Shown piece after piece: positions 1-15,060 of a DNA stretch of 64,000 bases (the first letter of the stretch is position 1; each line of letters starts with the position of its first letter). A program made the position numbers and the translations under genes. This DNA is from Megascapheus bottae (lineage: Eukaryota > Chordata > Mammalia > Rodentia > Geomyidae), in assembly GCA_024803745.1 (NCBI GenBank), contig JANJXV010000264.1:304501-368500 (forward strand), given 5' to 3'. The notes below the pieces were generated by a model. The model saw only the letters and a list, made by a program, of their open reading frames with translations. It was not told the origin of the DNA and ran no database searches.

Positions 1-3000
1 CCCTTACCCTTACCCTAACCCTAACCCTAACCCTAACCCTAAACCTTAAACTTTACCTAAACCTATCCCTAAACCTTACCCTAAAACTAAACCTAACCCT
101 AACCCTAAACCTAACCCTAATGCTTACCCTTACCTTTAACCTAACCCAAACCCTAACCCTTACCCTTACCCTAACGCTAACCCTAACCCTAAACCTAACC
201 CTAACCCTAACACATACCCTTACCCTAACCGTAACCCTAACCCTAACCGTAACCCTAAACCTAACATTAACCCTAACACTAACCCTAACCCTTACCCTAA
301 CCCTACCCCTAACACTTACCCTTACCCTAACGCTAATACTAACCTTAACCCCAACCCTAAACCTAACCCTAAACCTTACCCTTACCCTAATCCTAACGCT
401 AACCCTAACCGTAACCCTAAACCTAACACTAAACCTAACCCTAAACCTAACCCTAACGCATACAATAACCCTAAACTTAACCCCAACACTAAACCTAACC
501 AGAACCCCAACCCTAACCCTTACACTTACCCTAAACCTAACCCTAAACCTAACCCTAACCCTAACCCTATCCCGCTCCCTAACACTAACCCTAATCCTAA
601 CCCTAACCCTTACTCTTACCCTAACCATAATCCTAACCTTAAGCCTAACACTAACCCTATCTTAACCCTAACCCTTACCCTTACCCTTACCCTTACCCTA
701 ACCCTCTCCCTAACACTAACCCTTATCCTAACCCTAAACCTTACCCTTACCCTAACAATAATCCTAACCTTAAGCCTAACTCTAACCCTAACCCTAACCC
801 TAACCCTAACCCTAACCCTTACCCTAACCCTAACGCTAACCCTTACCCTAACCCTAACCCTAACCCTAACCATAACCGTAACCCTAACCCTAACATTAAC
901 CTTAACAATAACCCAAAACCTAACCCTTGCCCTTACCCTAACCGTAACCCTAAGCCTAACACTAACCCTAACCCTAACCCTAAACCTAACCCTAACCCTA
1001 ACCCTAATCCTAACCCAAACCCTAACCTCTAACTCTAACCCTAACCCTATCCTTAACCCTAAACCTTACCCTTATCCTAACCCTAACCCTAACCCTAACA
1101 CTTACCCTTACCCTAACCTCTACCCTAACCCTTACCCTAACCCAAACCCTTACCCTAACCCTAACCCTAACCCTAACCCTTACCCTTACCCTAACCCTAA
1201 CCCTAAACTTTTCCCTTACCCTAAACCTAACCCTCAACCTTACACTTACTCTAAACCTAACCCTACCCTTACCCTAAACCTAACCCTAAACCTAACCCTA
1301 ACCCTTAGCCTTACCCTAACCCTAACCCTAACCCTTACCCTAACCCTAACCCTAACACTAACCCTAACCATAAACCTAACCCTAACTCTAAACCTAACCC
1401 TAAATCTAAACCTAACCCTTACCCTTACCCTAACACTAACCCTAACTATAACCCTAACACTTACCCTTACCCTTACCCTAACCTTAAACCTAACCCTAAC
1501 CGTAACCCTAACCCTAACCCTTACCCTGACCCTAACCCTAACCCTAACCCTAACCCTTACCCTTATCTCACCCTAAACCTAACCCTAACCCTAACCCTAA
1601 CCCTTTCACGTACCCTAAACCTAACCATAACCCTAATCCTCAACCTTTCCCTTACCCTAAACCTAACCCTAACCCTTACCCTAAACCTAAACCTAACCTT
1701 AACCGTTAGCCTTACCCTAACCCTAATCCTAACCCTTACCCTAACCCTAACCCTAACACTAACCCTAATCATAAACCTAACCCTAACCCTAACCCTACCC
1801 TAAATCTAACCCTAACCCTTACCCTTACCCTAACCCTAACCCTAACTATAACCCTAACACTTACCCTTACCCTTACCCTAAACCTAAACCTAACCCTAAC
1901 CGTAACCCTAACCCTAACCCTTACCCTTACCCTAACCCTAACCCTAACCCTAACCCTAACCCTTACCCTTATTCTAACCCTAACCCTAACACTTACCCTT
2001 ACCCTAACCACTACGCTAATCCTAACCCTAACCCTAAATCTTAACCTAACCCTAACCCGAACCCTAAACCTTACCCTTGCCATTACCCTAACCCTAAACC
2101 TAACCCTAACCCTAACCCTAACCCTTACCCTTACTCTAACCCTAACCCTAACCCTAACACTAAAACTAACCCTTACCCTAAACATAACCCTAACCCTTAC
2201 CCTAAACCTAACCCTAACCCAAACCTAACCCTGACCCTTACCTTAACCCTAACACTAAACCTAACCCTTACCCCTACCCTAAAGCTAACCCAAACCTTTA
2301 CCCTAACCCTAACCCTAACACTAAACCTTACCCTTAGCCTAACCCTAACCCTAACCCCAAGCCTAACACTAACCCTACCTTAACCCTAACCCTTCCCCTT
2401 CCCCTAACCCTAACCCTAAACCTAACCTTAAACCTAACACTAACCCTAACCCTCACCCTTAGCCTTACCCTAACGCTAACCATAACCCTAACCCAACCCT
2501 AACCCTAACCCTTACCCTTACCCTTAACCTAACCCTAACCATAACCCTAACATTTACCCTTACACTAAAAACTACGCTAACCGTAACCCTAACCCTAAAT
2601 CTAACCCTAAATCTTACCCTTACCCTACCCCTAACCCTAACTATAACCCTAACACTTACCCTTACCCTTACCCTAACCCTAAACCTAATCCTAATCCTAA
2701 CCCTAACCCTAACAATAACCATCCCTTACCCTAACCCTAACCCTAACCCTAACACTTACCCTTATCTTAACCCTAAAACTAACCCTAACAGTAACCCTAA
2801 ACCTAACTGTTTCCCTTAAACTAAACCTAACCCTAACCCTAAACCTCAACCTTACCCTTTCCCTAAACCTAACCCTAACGATTACCCTAAACCTAACCCT
2901 AACACTAACCGCAACCCTAACACTTACCCTTACCCTAACCCTAACCCTAACCCTAACCCTACACCTAACCTTACCCTAACACTTACCCTTACCCTAACAC

Positions 3001-3551
3001 TAAACCTAACCCTAACCCTTACCCTTACCCTCAACCTAACCCTAAACTTAACCCTAACCCTAACCCTAAACTTAACCCTTATCCTTACCCTAAACCTAAC
3101 CCTAAACCTAACCCTAACCCTAACCCTAACCCTAACCCTTACCCTTACCTTAAACCTAACCATAACCCTAACCCTAACATTAACCCTAACCCTTACCCTA
3201 ACTCTAAACCTAACCCTTACCCTAACCTAACCCTTATCCTTACCCTAACCCTAACCCTAAACATAACCCTAACCCTAAACCTAAACTTACCCTTACCCTA
3301 ACCCTAACCCTAACCCTAAACCTAACCATAACCCTAACCCTTACCCTTACCCTAAACCTAACCATAACCCTAATCCTAAACCTTACCCTTACTCTAAACC
3401 TAACCTTACCCTAACACTTACCATTACCCTAACCCTAAACCTAACCCTAACCCTTACCCTAACCCTAGCCGTAACCCTAAACCTAACCGTAACCCTAACC
3501 CTAACCCTTACCCTTATCCTAACCCTAACCCTAACCCTAACCCTTACCCTT

Positions 3552-3582
<31 letters not shown>

Positions 3583-4320
3583 CCCTAACCCTTAGCCTTG
3601 CCCTAACCCTAACCCAAAACCTTACCCTAACATTAACCCTAACACTAACCCTAACCATAAACCTAAACCTAACCCTAACCCTAACCCTAAATCTAACCCT
3701 AACCCTTACCCTAACCCTAACCCAAACCCTAACTATAACCCTAACACTTACCCTTACCATTACCCTAACCCTAAACCTAAACCTAACCCTACCCCTAACC
3801 ATAACCCTAACACTTACCCTTACCCTAACCCTAACACTACACGTAACATTACCCTAACACTTAACCTTACCCTAACCCTAAACCTAACCCTAACCCTAAC
3901 CCTTACCCTTACCCTAATCCTAACCCTAATCCTAACCCTAAACCTTACCTTTACTCTAACGCTAACTATAAACCTAACCCTTACCCTTACGCTAACCCTA
4001 AACTTAACCCTAACCCTAACCAAAAACCTAACACTTACCCTTACACTAACCCTAACCCTAACCATGACCCTAACCCTTACCCTTATCCTAACCCTAACCC
4101 TAACCCTAACCATTACCCTTACCCTAACCCTAACCCTAAACCTAACCCTAACCCTAACCCTTAGCCTTGCCCTAGCCCTAACCCAAACCCTTACCCTAAC
4201 CCTAACCCTAACACTAACCCTAACCATAAACCTAACCCTAACCCTAACCCTAACCCTAAATCTAACCTTAACCCTTACCCTAACCCTAACTCTAACCCTA
4301 ACTATAACCCTAACCATGAC
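1..4320. repeat. Long satellite segment, copy 1 (pairs with 9260-13440)
   Basis: The order of variant hexamers here recurs from 9260 onward. The offset is 9259 at the start, about 9211 near 2000 and 9128 near 3400-4300, so copies differ by deletions totalling about 130 bases. The first ~1 kb is also shared with 7079 onward, and positions 341-1020 with 5221-5900 (offset 4880 at the start). Confidence 0.85.
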
Positions 4321-5899
4321 AATAACACTTACCCTTAACCTAACCCTAACCCTAACCCTAACCCTACACCTAACATTACCATAACACTTACCCTTAACCT
4401 AACTCTAAACCTAACCCTAACCCTAACCCTTACCTTCAACCTAACCCTAAACTTAACCCTAACCCTAACCCTAAACTTAACCCTTATCCTTACCCTAACC
4501 CTAACCCTAAACCTAAACCTAACCCTAACTCTAAACCTAACCCGAACCCTTACCCTTACCTTAACCCTAACCATAACCCTAACGCTAACCTAACCCTTAT
4601 CCTTACCCTAACCCTAACCTTAACCCTAACCCTAAACATAACGCTAACCCTAAACCTAAACCTTACCCTTACCCTAATCCTAACCCTAACCCTAAATCTA
4701 ACCCTAACCCTTACCCTAACCCTAGCCCTAACCCTAACCCTAACCGTGACAATAAACCTTACCCTTACGCCAAACCTAACCCTAACCCTAACCCTAACCC
4801 TTACCCTTACCCTAATCCTAACCCTAACCCTAACCCTAAACCTTACCCTTACTCTAACCCTAACCCTAACCCTTACCCTAACCCTAACCCTAACTATAAC
4901 GCTAACTCTTACCCTTACCTAACCCTAACCCTAACCCTAACCCTAACCCTAAACTTAAACCTAACCCTAAGCCTAAACCTAACCCTTACCCTTACATTAA
5001 TCCTAACCTTAAACCTAACCCTAACCCTTACCCTTATCCTAACCCTAACCCTAACCCTTACCCTTACCCTAAACCTAAACCTAACTATAACCCTAAGCCT
5101 TACCCTAACCCTTACCCTAACCCTAAACCTAACCCTAACCCTAACCATAACCCTAAGCCTTACCCTAACCCTTAACCTAACCCTAACCCTAACCCTTACC
5201 CTTACCCTAACCCTAAACCTAACCTTAACCCCAACCCTAAACCTAACCCTAAACCTTACCCTTACCCTAATCCTAACGCTAACCCTAACCGTAACCCTAA
5301 ACCTAACACTAAACCTAACCCTAAACCTAACCCTAACCCATACAATAACCTAAACTTAACCCCAACACTAAACCTAACCAGAACCCCAACCCTAACCCTT
5401 ACACTTATCCTAACCCTAACCCTAAACCTAACCCTAACCCTAACCCTAACCCTCTCCCTAACATTAACCCTAATCCTAACCCTAACCCTTACTCTTACCC
5501 TAACCATAATCCTAACCTTAAGCCTAACACTAACACTACCTTAACCCTAACCCTTACCCTTACCCTTACCCTTACCCTTACGCTAACCCTCTCCGTAACA
5601 CTAACCCTAATCCTAACCCTAACCCTTACTCTTACCCTAACAATAATCCTAACCTTAAGCCTAACTCTAACCCTAACCCTAACCCTAACCCTAACCCTAA
5701 CCCTAAAACTTACCCTAACCCTAACGCTAACCCTTACCCTAACCCTAACCCTAACCCTAAACTTAACCGTAACCATAACCCTAACATTAACCTTAACCAT
5801 AACCCAAACCCTAACACTTGCCCTTACCCTAACCGTAACGCTAAGCCTAACACTAACCCTAACCCTAACCCTAAACCTAACCCTAACGCTAACCCTAAC

Positions 5900-8800
5900 C
5901 CTAACCCAAACCCTAACTTCTAACTGTAACCCTAACCCTATCCTTAATCCTAACCCTTACCCTTATCCTAACCCTAACCCTAACCCTAACACTTACCCTT
6001 ACCCTAACCTCTACCCTAACCCTTACCCTAACCCAAACCCTTACCCCAACCCTAACCCTAACCCTAACCCTTACCCTTACCCTAACCCTCACCTTAACCT
6101 TTTCCCTTACCCTAAAACTAAACCTAAACCGAACCCGCAACCTTACACTTACCCTAAACCTAACCCTAACCCTTACCCTAAACCTAACCCTAACCCTTAC
6201 CCTAAACATAACCCTAAACCTAACCCTAACCCTTACCCTAACCCTAACCCTAACACTAACCATAAATCTAAACCTAACCCTTACCCTTACCCTAACCCTA
6301 ACCAGAACTATGACCCTAACACTTAACTTTACCCTTACCCTAACCCTAAACCAATCCCTAACTCTAACCCTAACCCTAACCCTAACCCTAACCCTAACCC
6401 TAACCCTAACCCTTAACCTTACCTAACCCTAACCCTTACCCTTACCCTAACCCTAAACCTAAACCTAACCCGAACCCTAACCTTAACCCTTTCTCTTACC
6501 CTAACCCGAAACCTAACCCTAACCCTAAACCTTACCCTTACCCTAAACCTAACCCTAACCCTTACTCTAAACCTAACCCTAACCCTAACCCTAACCGTAA
6601 CGCTAACCCTTACCCTAACCCTAACCCTAAACCTAACCCTAACCCTTATCCTTACCCACACCCTAATCCTAACCTTAACCCTAACATTAACCTTATCCAT
6701 AACCCTTATCATTACCCTAATCCTAACCCTAACCCTAAACCTTACCCTAAACCTCACCCTAACCCTTACCCTAACCCTAACCCTAACTCTAACCTTAACC
6801 CTTACCCTTACCCTAAACCTAACCCTAAACCTAACCCTTGCCCTTACCCTAAACCTAAACCTAACCCTAACCCTAACCGTTACCCTAAACCTAACCCTAA
6901 TCCAAACCCTAACCTTTACCCTTACCCTATCACTAACCCTAACCCTAAGCCTAACCCCAACCCTAAACTTAACCCTAACCCTTACCCTTACCCTATCCTT
7001 AACAATAACCCGAACCTCGCCCTTACCCTAACGATAATGTAAACCTTACACTAACGTTAACCCTAACCCTAAACCTAACCCTTACCCTTACCCTAACCCT
7101 AACCCTAACCCTAACCCTAAACCTTAAACTTTACCTAAACCTATCCCTAAACCTTACCCTAAAACTAAACCTAACCCTAACCTTAAACCTAACCCTAATG
7201 CTTACCCTTACCTTTAACCTAACCCAAACCCTAACCCTTACCCTTACCCTAACGCTAACCCTAACCCTAAACCTAACCCTAACCCTAACACATACCCTTA
7301 CCCTAACCGTAACCCTAACCCTAACCGTAACCCTAAACCTAACATTAACCCTAACACTAACCCTAACCCTTACCCTAACCCTACCCCTAACACTTACCCT
7401 TACCCTAACGCTAATCCTAACCTTAACCCCAACCCTAAACCTAACCCTAAATCTTACCCTTACCCTAATCCTAATGCTAACCCTAACCGTAACCCTAAAC
7501 CTAACACTAAACCTAACCCTAAACCTAACCCTAACGCATACAATAACCCTAAACTTAACCCCAACACTAAACCTAACCAGAACCCCAACCCTAACCCTTA
7601 CACTTACCCTAAACCTAACCCTAAACCTAACCCTAACCCTAACCCTATCCCGCTCCCTAACACTAACCCTAATCCTAACCCTAACCCTTACTCTTACCCT
7701 AACCATAATCCTAACCTTAAGCCTAACACTAACCCTACCTTAACCCTAACCCTTACCCTTACCCTTACCCTTACCCTAACCCTCTCCCTAACACTAACCC
7801 TTATCCTAACCCTAAACCTTACCCTTACCCTAACAATAATCCTAACCTTAAGCCTAACTCTAACCCTAACCCTAACCCTAACCCTAACCCTTACCCTAAC
7901 CCTAACGCTAACCCTTACCCTAACCCTAACCCTAACCCTAACCATAACCGTAACCCTAACCCTAACATTAACCTTAACAATAACCCAAAACCTAACCCTT
8001 GCCCTTACCCTAACCGTAACCCTAAGCCTAACACTAACCCTAACCCTAACCCTAAACCTAACCCTAACCCTAACCCTAATCCTAACCCAAACTGTAACCT
8101 CTAACTCTAACCCTAACCCTATCCTTAACCCTAAACCTTACCCTTATCCTAACCCTAACCCTAACCCTAACACTTACCCTTACCCTAACCTCTACCCTAA
8201 CCCTTACCCTAACCCAAACCCTTACCCCAACCCTAACCCTAACCCTAACCCTTACCCTTACCCTAACCCTCACCTTAACCTTTTCCCTTACCCTAAAACT
8301 AAACCTAAACCGAACCCGCAACCTTACACTTACCCTAAACCTAACCCTAACCCTTACCCTAAACCTAACCCTAACCCTTACCCTAAACATAACCCTAAAC
8401 CTAACCCTAACCCTTACCCTAACCCTAACCCTAACACTAACCATAAATCTAAACCTAACCCTTACCCTTACCCTAACCCTAACCAGAACTATGACCCTAA
8501 CACTTAACTTTACCCTTACCCTAACCCTAAACCAATCCCTAACTCTAACCCTAACCCTAACCCTAACCCTAACCCTAACCCTAACCCTAACCCTTAACCT
8601 TACCTAACCCTAACCCTTACCCTTACCCTAACCCTAAACCTAAACCTAACCCGAACCCTAACCTTAACCCTTTCTCTTACCCTAACCCGAAACCTAACCC
8701 TAACCCTAAACCTTACCCTTACCCTAAACCTAACCCTAACCCTTACTCTAAACCTAACCCTAACCCTAACCCTAACCGTAACGCTAACCCTTACCCTAAC

Positions 8801-10390
8801 CCTAACCCTAAACCTAACCCTAACCCTTATCCTTACCCACACCCTAATCCTAACCTTAACCCTAACATTAACCTTATCCATAACCCTTATCATTACCCTA
8901 ATCCTAACCCTAACCCTAAACCTTACCCTAAACCTCACCCTAACCCTTACCCTAACCCTAACCCTAACTCTAACCTTAACCCTTACCCTTACCCTAAACC
9001 TAACCCTAAACCTAACCCTTGCCCTTACCCTAAACCTAAACCTAACCCTAACCCTAACCGTTACCCTAAACCTAACCCTAATCCAAACCCTAACCTTTAC
9101 CCTTACCCTATCACTAACCCTAACCCTAAGCCTAACCCCAACCCTAAACTTAACCCTAACCCTTACCCTTACCCTATCCTTAACAATAACCCGAACCTCG
9201 CCCTTACCCTAACGATAATGTAAACCTTACACTAACGTTAACCCTAACCCTAAACCTAACCCTTACCCTTACCCTAACCCTAACCCTAACCCTAACCCTA
9301 AACCTTAAACTTTACCTAAACCTATCCCTAAACCTTACCCTAAAACTAAACCTAACCCTAACCTTAAACCTAACCCTAATGCTTACCCTTACCTTTAACC
9401 TAACCCAAACCCTAACCCTTACCCTTACCCTAACGCTAACCCTAACCCTAAACCTAACCCTAACCCTAACACATACCCTTACCCTAACCGTAACCCTAAC
9501 CCTAACCGTAACCCTAAACCTAACATTAACCCTAACACTAACCCTAACCCTTACCCTAACCCTACCCCTAACACTTACCCTTACCCTAACGCTAATCCTA
9601 ACCTTAACCCCAACCCTAAACCTAACCCTAAATCTTACCCTTACCCTAATCCTAATGCTAACCCTAACCGTAACCCTAAACCTAACACTAAACCTAACCC
9701 TAAACCTAACCCTAACGCATACAATAACCCTAAACTTAACCCCAACACTAAACCTAACCAGAACCCCAACCCTAACCCTTACACTTACCCTAAACCTAAC
9801 CCTAAACCTAACCCTAACCCTAACCCTATCCCGCTCCCTAACACTAACCCTAATCCTAACCCTAACCCTTACTCTTACCCTAACCATAATCCTAACCTTA
9901 AGCCTAACACTAACCCTACCTTAACCCTAACCCTTACCCTTACCCTTACCCTTACCCTAACCCTCTCCCTAACACTAACCCTTATCCTAACCCTAAACCT
10001 TACCCTTACCCTAACAATAATCCTAACCTTAAGCCTAACTCTAACCCTAACCCTAACCCTAACCCTAACCCTTACCCTAACCCTAACGCTAACCCTTACC
10101 CTAACCCTAACCCTAACCCTAACCATAACCGTAACCCTAACCCTAACATTAACCTTAACAATAACCCAAAACCTAACCCTTGCCCTTACCCTAACCGTAA
10201 CCCTAAGCCTAACACTAACCCTAACCCTAACCCTAAACCTAACCCTAACCCTAACCCTAATCCTAACCCAAACTGTAACCTCTAACTCTAACCCTAACCC
10301 TATCCTTAACCCTAAACCTTACCCTTATCCTAACCCTAACCCTAACCCTAACACTTACCCTTACCCTAACCTCTACCCTAACCCTTACCC
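5900..10390. repeat. 2181-bp higher-order tandem repeat (about two copies)
   Basis: Irregular variants recur exactly 2181 bases apart. The block at 6419-6757 is repeated at 8600-8938 and the block at 7131-7706 at 9312-9887. The repeats read as near-identical. An unusual non-telomeric string with GATAATGTAAACC and AACGTTAACC occurs at about 7033-7062 and 9214-9243, just before each unit start. 2181 is not a multiple of six, so each unit contains a net register shift. Confidence 0.88.
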
Positions 10391-12679
10391 TAACCCAAAC
10401 CCTTACCCTAACCCTAACCCTAACCCTAACCCTTACCCTTACCCTAACCCTAACCCTAAACTTTTCCCTTACCCTAAACCTAACCCTCAACCTTACACTT
10501 ACCCTAAACCTAACCCTACCCTTACCCTAAACCTAACCCTAAACCTAACCCTAACCCTTAGCCTTACCCTAACCCTAACCCTAACCCTTACCCTAACCCT
10601 AACCCTAACACTAACCCTAACCATAAACCTAACCCTAACTCTAAACCTAACCCTAAATCTAAACCTAACCCTTACCCTTAACCTAACACTAACCCTAACT
10701 ATAACCCTAACACTTACCCTTACCCTTACCCTAACCTTAAACCTAACCCTAACCGTAACCCTAACCCTAACCCTTACCCTTATCTCACCCTAAACCTAAC
10801 CCTAACCCTAACCCTTTCACGTACCCTAAACCTAACCATAACCCTAATCCTCAACCTTACCCTTACCCTAAACCTAACCCTAACCCTTACCCTAAACCTA
10901 AACCTAACCTTAACCGTTAGCCTTACCCTAACCCTAATCCTAACCCTTACCCTAACCCTAACCCTAACACTAACCCTAATCATAAACCTAACCCTAACCG
11001 TAACCCTACCCTAAATCTAACCCTAACCCTTACCCTTACCCTAACCCTAACCCTAACTATAACCCTAACACTTACCCTTACCCTTACCCTAAACCTAAAC
11101 CTAACCCTAACCGTAACCCTAACCCTAACCCTTACCCTTAACCTAACCCTAACCCTAACCCTAACCCTAACCCTTACCCTTATTCTAACCCTAACCCTAA
11201 CACTTACCCTTACCCTAACCACTACGCTAATCCTAACCCTAACCCTAAATCTTAACCTAACCCTAACCCGAACCCTAAACCTTACCCTTGCCATTACCCT
11301 AACCCTAAACCTAACCCTAACCCTAACCCTAACCCTTACCCTTACTCTAACCCTAACCCTAACCCTAACACTAAAACTAACCCTTACCCTAAACATAACC
11401 CTAACCCTTACCCTAAACCTAACCCTAACCCAAACCTAACCCTGACCCTTACCTTAACCCTAACACTAAACCTAACCCTTACCCCTACCCTAAAGCTAAC
11501 CCAAACCTTTACCCTAACCCTAACCCTAACACTAAACCTTACCCTTAGCCTAACCCTAACCCTAACCCCAAGCCTAACACTAACCCTACCTTAACCCTAA
11601 TCCTTCCCCTTCCCCTAACCCTAACCCTAAACCTAACCTTAAACCTAACACTAACCCTAACCCTCACCCTTAGCCTTACCCTAACGCTAACCATAACCCT
11701 AACCCAACCCTAACCCTAACCCTTACCCTTACCCTTAACCTAACCCTAACCATAACCCTAACATTTACCCTTACACTAAAAACTACGCTAACCCTAACCC
11801 TAACCCTAAATCTAACCCTAAACCTTACCCTTACCCTACCCCTAACCCTAACTATAACCCTAACACTTACCCTTACCCTTACCCTAACCCTAAACCTAAT
11901 CCTAACCCTAACCCTAACAATAACCATCCCTTACCCTAACCCTAACCCTAACCCTAACCCTAACCCTTACCCTTATCCTAACCCTAAAACTAACCCTAAC
12001 AGTAACCCTAAACCTAACTGTTTCCCTTAAACTAAACCTAACCCTAACCCTAAACCTCAACCTTACCCTTTCCCTAAACCTAACCCTAACGATTACCCTA
12101 ACCCTAACCCTACACCTAACCTTACCCTAACACTTACCCTTACCCTAACACTAAACCTAACCCTAACCCTTACCCTTACCCTCAACCTAACCCTAAACTT
12201 AACCCTAACCCTAACCCTAACCTTAACCCTTATCCTTACCCTAAACCTAACCCTAAACCTAAACCTAACCCTAACCCTAAACCTAACCCTTACACTTACC
12301 CTAACCCTAACCCTAACCCTAACCCTAACCCTTACCCTTACCTTAAACCTAACCATAACCCTAACCCTAACATTAACCCTAACCCTAACCCTAAACTTAC
12401 CCTTACCCTAACCCTAACCCTAACCCTAAACCTAACCGTAACCCTAACCCTTACCCTTACCCTAACCCTTACCCTTACCCTAAACCTAACCGTAACCCTA
12501 ATCCTAAACCTTACCCTTACTCTAAACCTAACCTTACCCTAACACTTACCATTACCCTAACCCTAAACCTAACCCTAACCCTTACCCTAACCCTAGCCGT
12601 AACCCTAAACCTAACCGTAACCCTAACCCTAACCCTTACCCTTATCCTAACCCTAACCCTAACCCTAACCCTAACCCTT

Positions 12680-12710
<31 letters not shown>

Positions 12711-13440
12711 CCCTAACCCTTAGCCTTGCCCTAACCCTAACCCAAAACCTTACCCTAACACTAACCCTAACACTAACCCTAACCATAAACCTAAACCTAA
12801 CCCTAACCCTAACCCTAAATCTAACCCTAACCCTTACCCTAACCCTAACCCAAACCCTAACTATAACCCTAACACTTACCCTTACCATTACCCTAACCCT
12901 AAACCTAAACCTAACCCTACCCCTAACCATAACCCTAACACTTACCCTTACCCTAACCCTAACACTACACGTAACATTACCCTAACACTTAACCTTACCC
13001 TAACCCTAAACCTAACCCTAACCCTAACCCTTACCCTTACCCTAATCCTAACCCTAATCCTAACCCTAAACCTTACCTTTACTCTAACGCTAACTATAAA
13101 CCTAACCCTTACCCTTACCCTAACCCTAAACTTAACCCTAACCCTAACCAAAAACCTAACACTTACCCTTACAATAACCCTAACCCTAACCATGACCCTA
13201 ACCCTTACCCTTATCCTAACCCTAACCCTAACCCTAACCATTACCCTTACCCTAACCCTAACCCTAAACCTAACCCTAACCCTAACCATTAGCCTTGCCC
13301 TAGCCCTAACCCAAACCCTTACCCTAACCCTAACCCTAACACTAACCCTAACCATAAACCTAACCCTAACCCTAACCCTAACCCTTACCCTAACCCTAAG
13401 CCTTACCCTAAACCTAACCCTAACCCTAACCCTAACCTTA
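9260..13440. repeat. Long satellite segment, copy 2 (pairs with 1-4320)
   Basis: The left ~1.1 kb follows the 2181-bp tandem unit beginning at 7079. From about 10.3 kb onward the sequence follows copy 1 (1040-4300) instead, so this block looks like a junction between two versions of the unit. Distinctive shared variants include the CACGTA-containing unit near 1617 and 10817. Confidence 0.82.
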
Positions 13441-14340
13441 ACCCTAACCCTAACACTAACCCTTACCCTTACCCTAACCCTAACCGTAAACCTAACACTA
13501 ACCCTAACCCTAACCCTAAACCTTACTCTAACCCTAACCCTAAACCTAACCCTAACCATAACCCTATCCTTAACCCTAAAACTAACCCTAACCCTTCCCT
13601 TTACCCTAACCCTAACCCGAAACCTAAACCTAACCCTAACCCTAACCCTAACCCTAACCTTAACCCTAACCCTAACCCTAACAATTGCCCTTACCCTAAC
13701 ACTAACCCTAAACCTAACACTAACCCTAACCCTATCCCTAACCCTAACCCTAACCCTCACACTTACCCTTACCCTAACCCCTACCCTAACCCTAACCCTA
13801 ACCCTTACCCTAAACCTAACCCTTACACTTACCCTAACCCTAACACTAAACCTAACTCTAAACCTTACCCATACCCTAATCCTAACCCTACCCCTAAACC
13901 TAACCCTAACCCTAACCCTAAACCTTACTCTTATCTGAACCCTAACTCTAACCCTAACCCTTACCCTTACCCTATCGCAAACCTTGACCCTACCCATACC
14001 CCTAACCCTTTCCCTAACCGTAACCTTAAATTTAACCCCAACCCTAAACCTAACCCTAAACCTAACCCTAATCCTTACCATAACCCTAACCCTAACCCTA
14101 ACCCTTACCCTTTCCCTAACTCTAACCCTAACCCTTACCCTTACCCTAACCCTAAACCTAAACCTCACCCTAACCCTAACCCTAACCGTAACCCTAACCT
14201 TAACCCTAACCGTTACCCAAACCCTTACCCTTACCCTAACCCTAACCCTAAACCTAACACGAACCCTAACCCTAACCCTTACCCTTACTCTTACCCTAAC
14301 CCTAACCCTAAACCTAACCCTTACCCTAACCCTATCCCTA

Positions 14341-15060
14341 ACACCTAACCCGAACCTTAAACCTTAAACTTACCATAACCCTAACCCTAAAACTAACCCT
14401 AACCCTAACCCTAACACTTACCCTAAACCTAACTCTAACCGTTACCCTTACCCGAACCCTAACCCTAACCTTAACTCCAAAACCTAAACCTAAGCCTAAC
14501 CCTAACCCTAACCCTTACCCTAACCCTAACACCGACCCTAAAACTTACCCTTACCCTAACTCTAACCCTAACCCTAACACGAACTCTTATCCTAAACCTA
14601 ACCATAACTCTAAACCTTAACCTAACCCTAACACTAATCCCTAACCCCTAGCCCTAACCCTAACCCTAACCCTAATCCTAAAACTAACCCAAACCCAACC
14701 TTAACCCTAACCCTTACCTTTACCCTAACCCTAACCCTAACCCTAACCTATACACTAACCCTAACCCTAAACCTAAAACTTAACATAACCCTAACCCTAA
14801 ACCTAATTCCTAACCCTTAACCTAACCCTAACCCTAACCCTTACCCTAACCCAAACCCTTACCCTAGACCTAACCCTCACCCTAACCCTAAACTTAACGC
14901 TAACCCTAACACTAACCCTGACCCTTACCCTAACCCTAACCCTAAACCTAAACCTAACCCTAACCCTAAACCTAACCCTAACCCTAACCCTTACCCTTAC
15001 CCTAACCCTAACACTAAACCTAACTCTAAACCTTACCCATACCCTAATCCTAACCCTTAC
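14341..15060. repeat. Satellite segment B, copy 1 of 3
   Basis: Begins with the variant string ACACCTAACCCGAACC, followed by a distinctive series (ACCGACCC, ACACGAACTC, AATCCCTAACCCCTA). The series recurs from 17832 and from 25924. The right parts of the three copies diverge. Confidence 0.75.

Noticed and set aside
1..400. A true chromosome-end telomere at the window start
   Set aside because: The C-rich strand orientation would fit a left chromosome end, but perfect CCCTAA runs are short and variants are as frequent here as deep inside the array.
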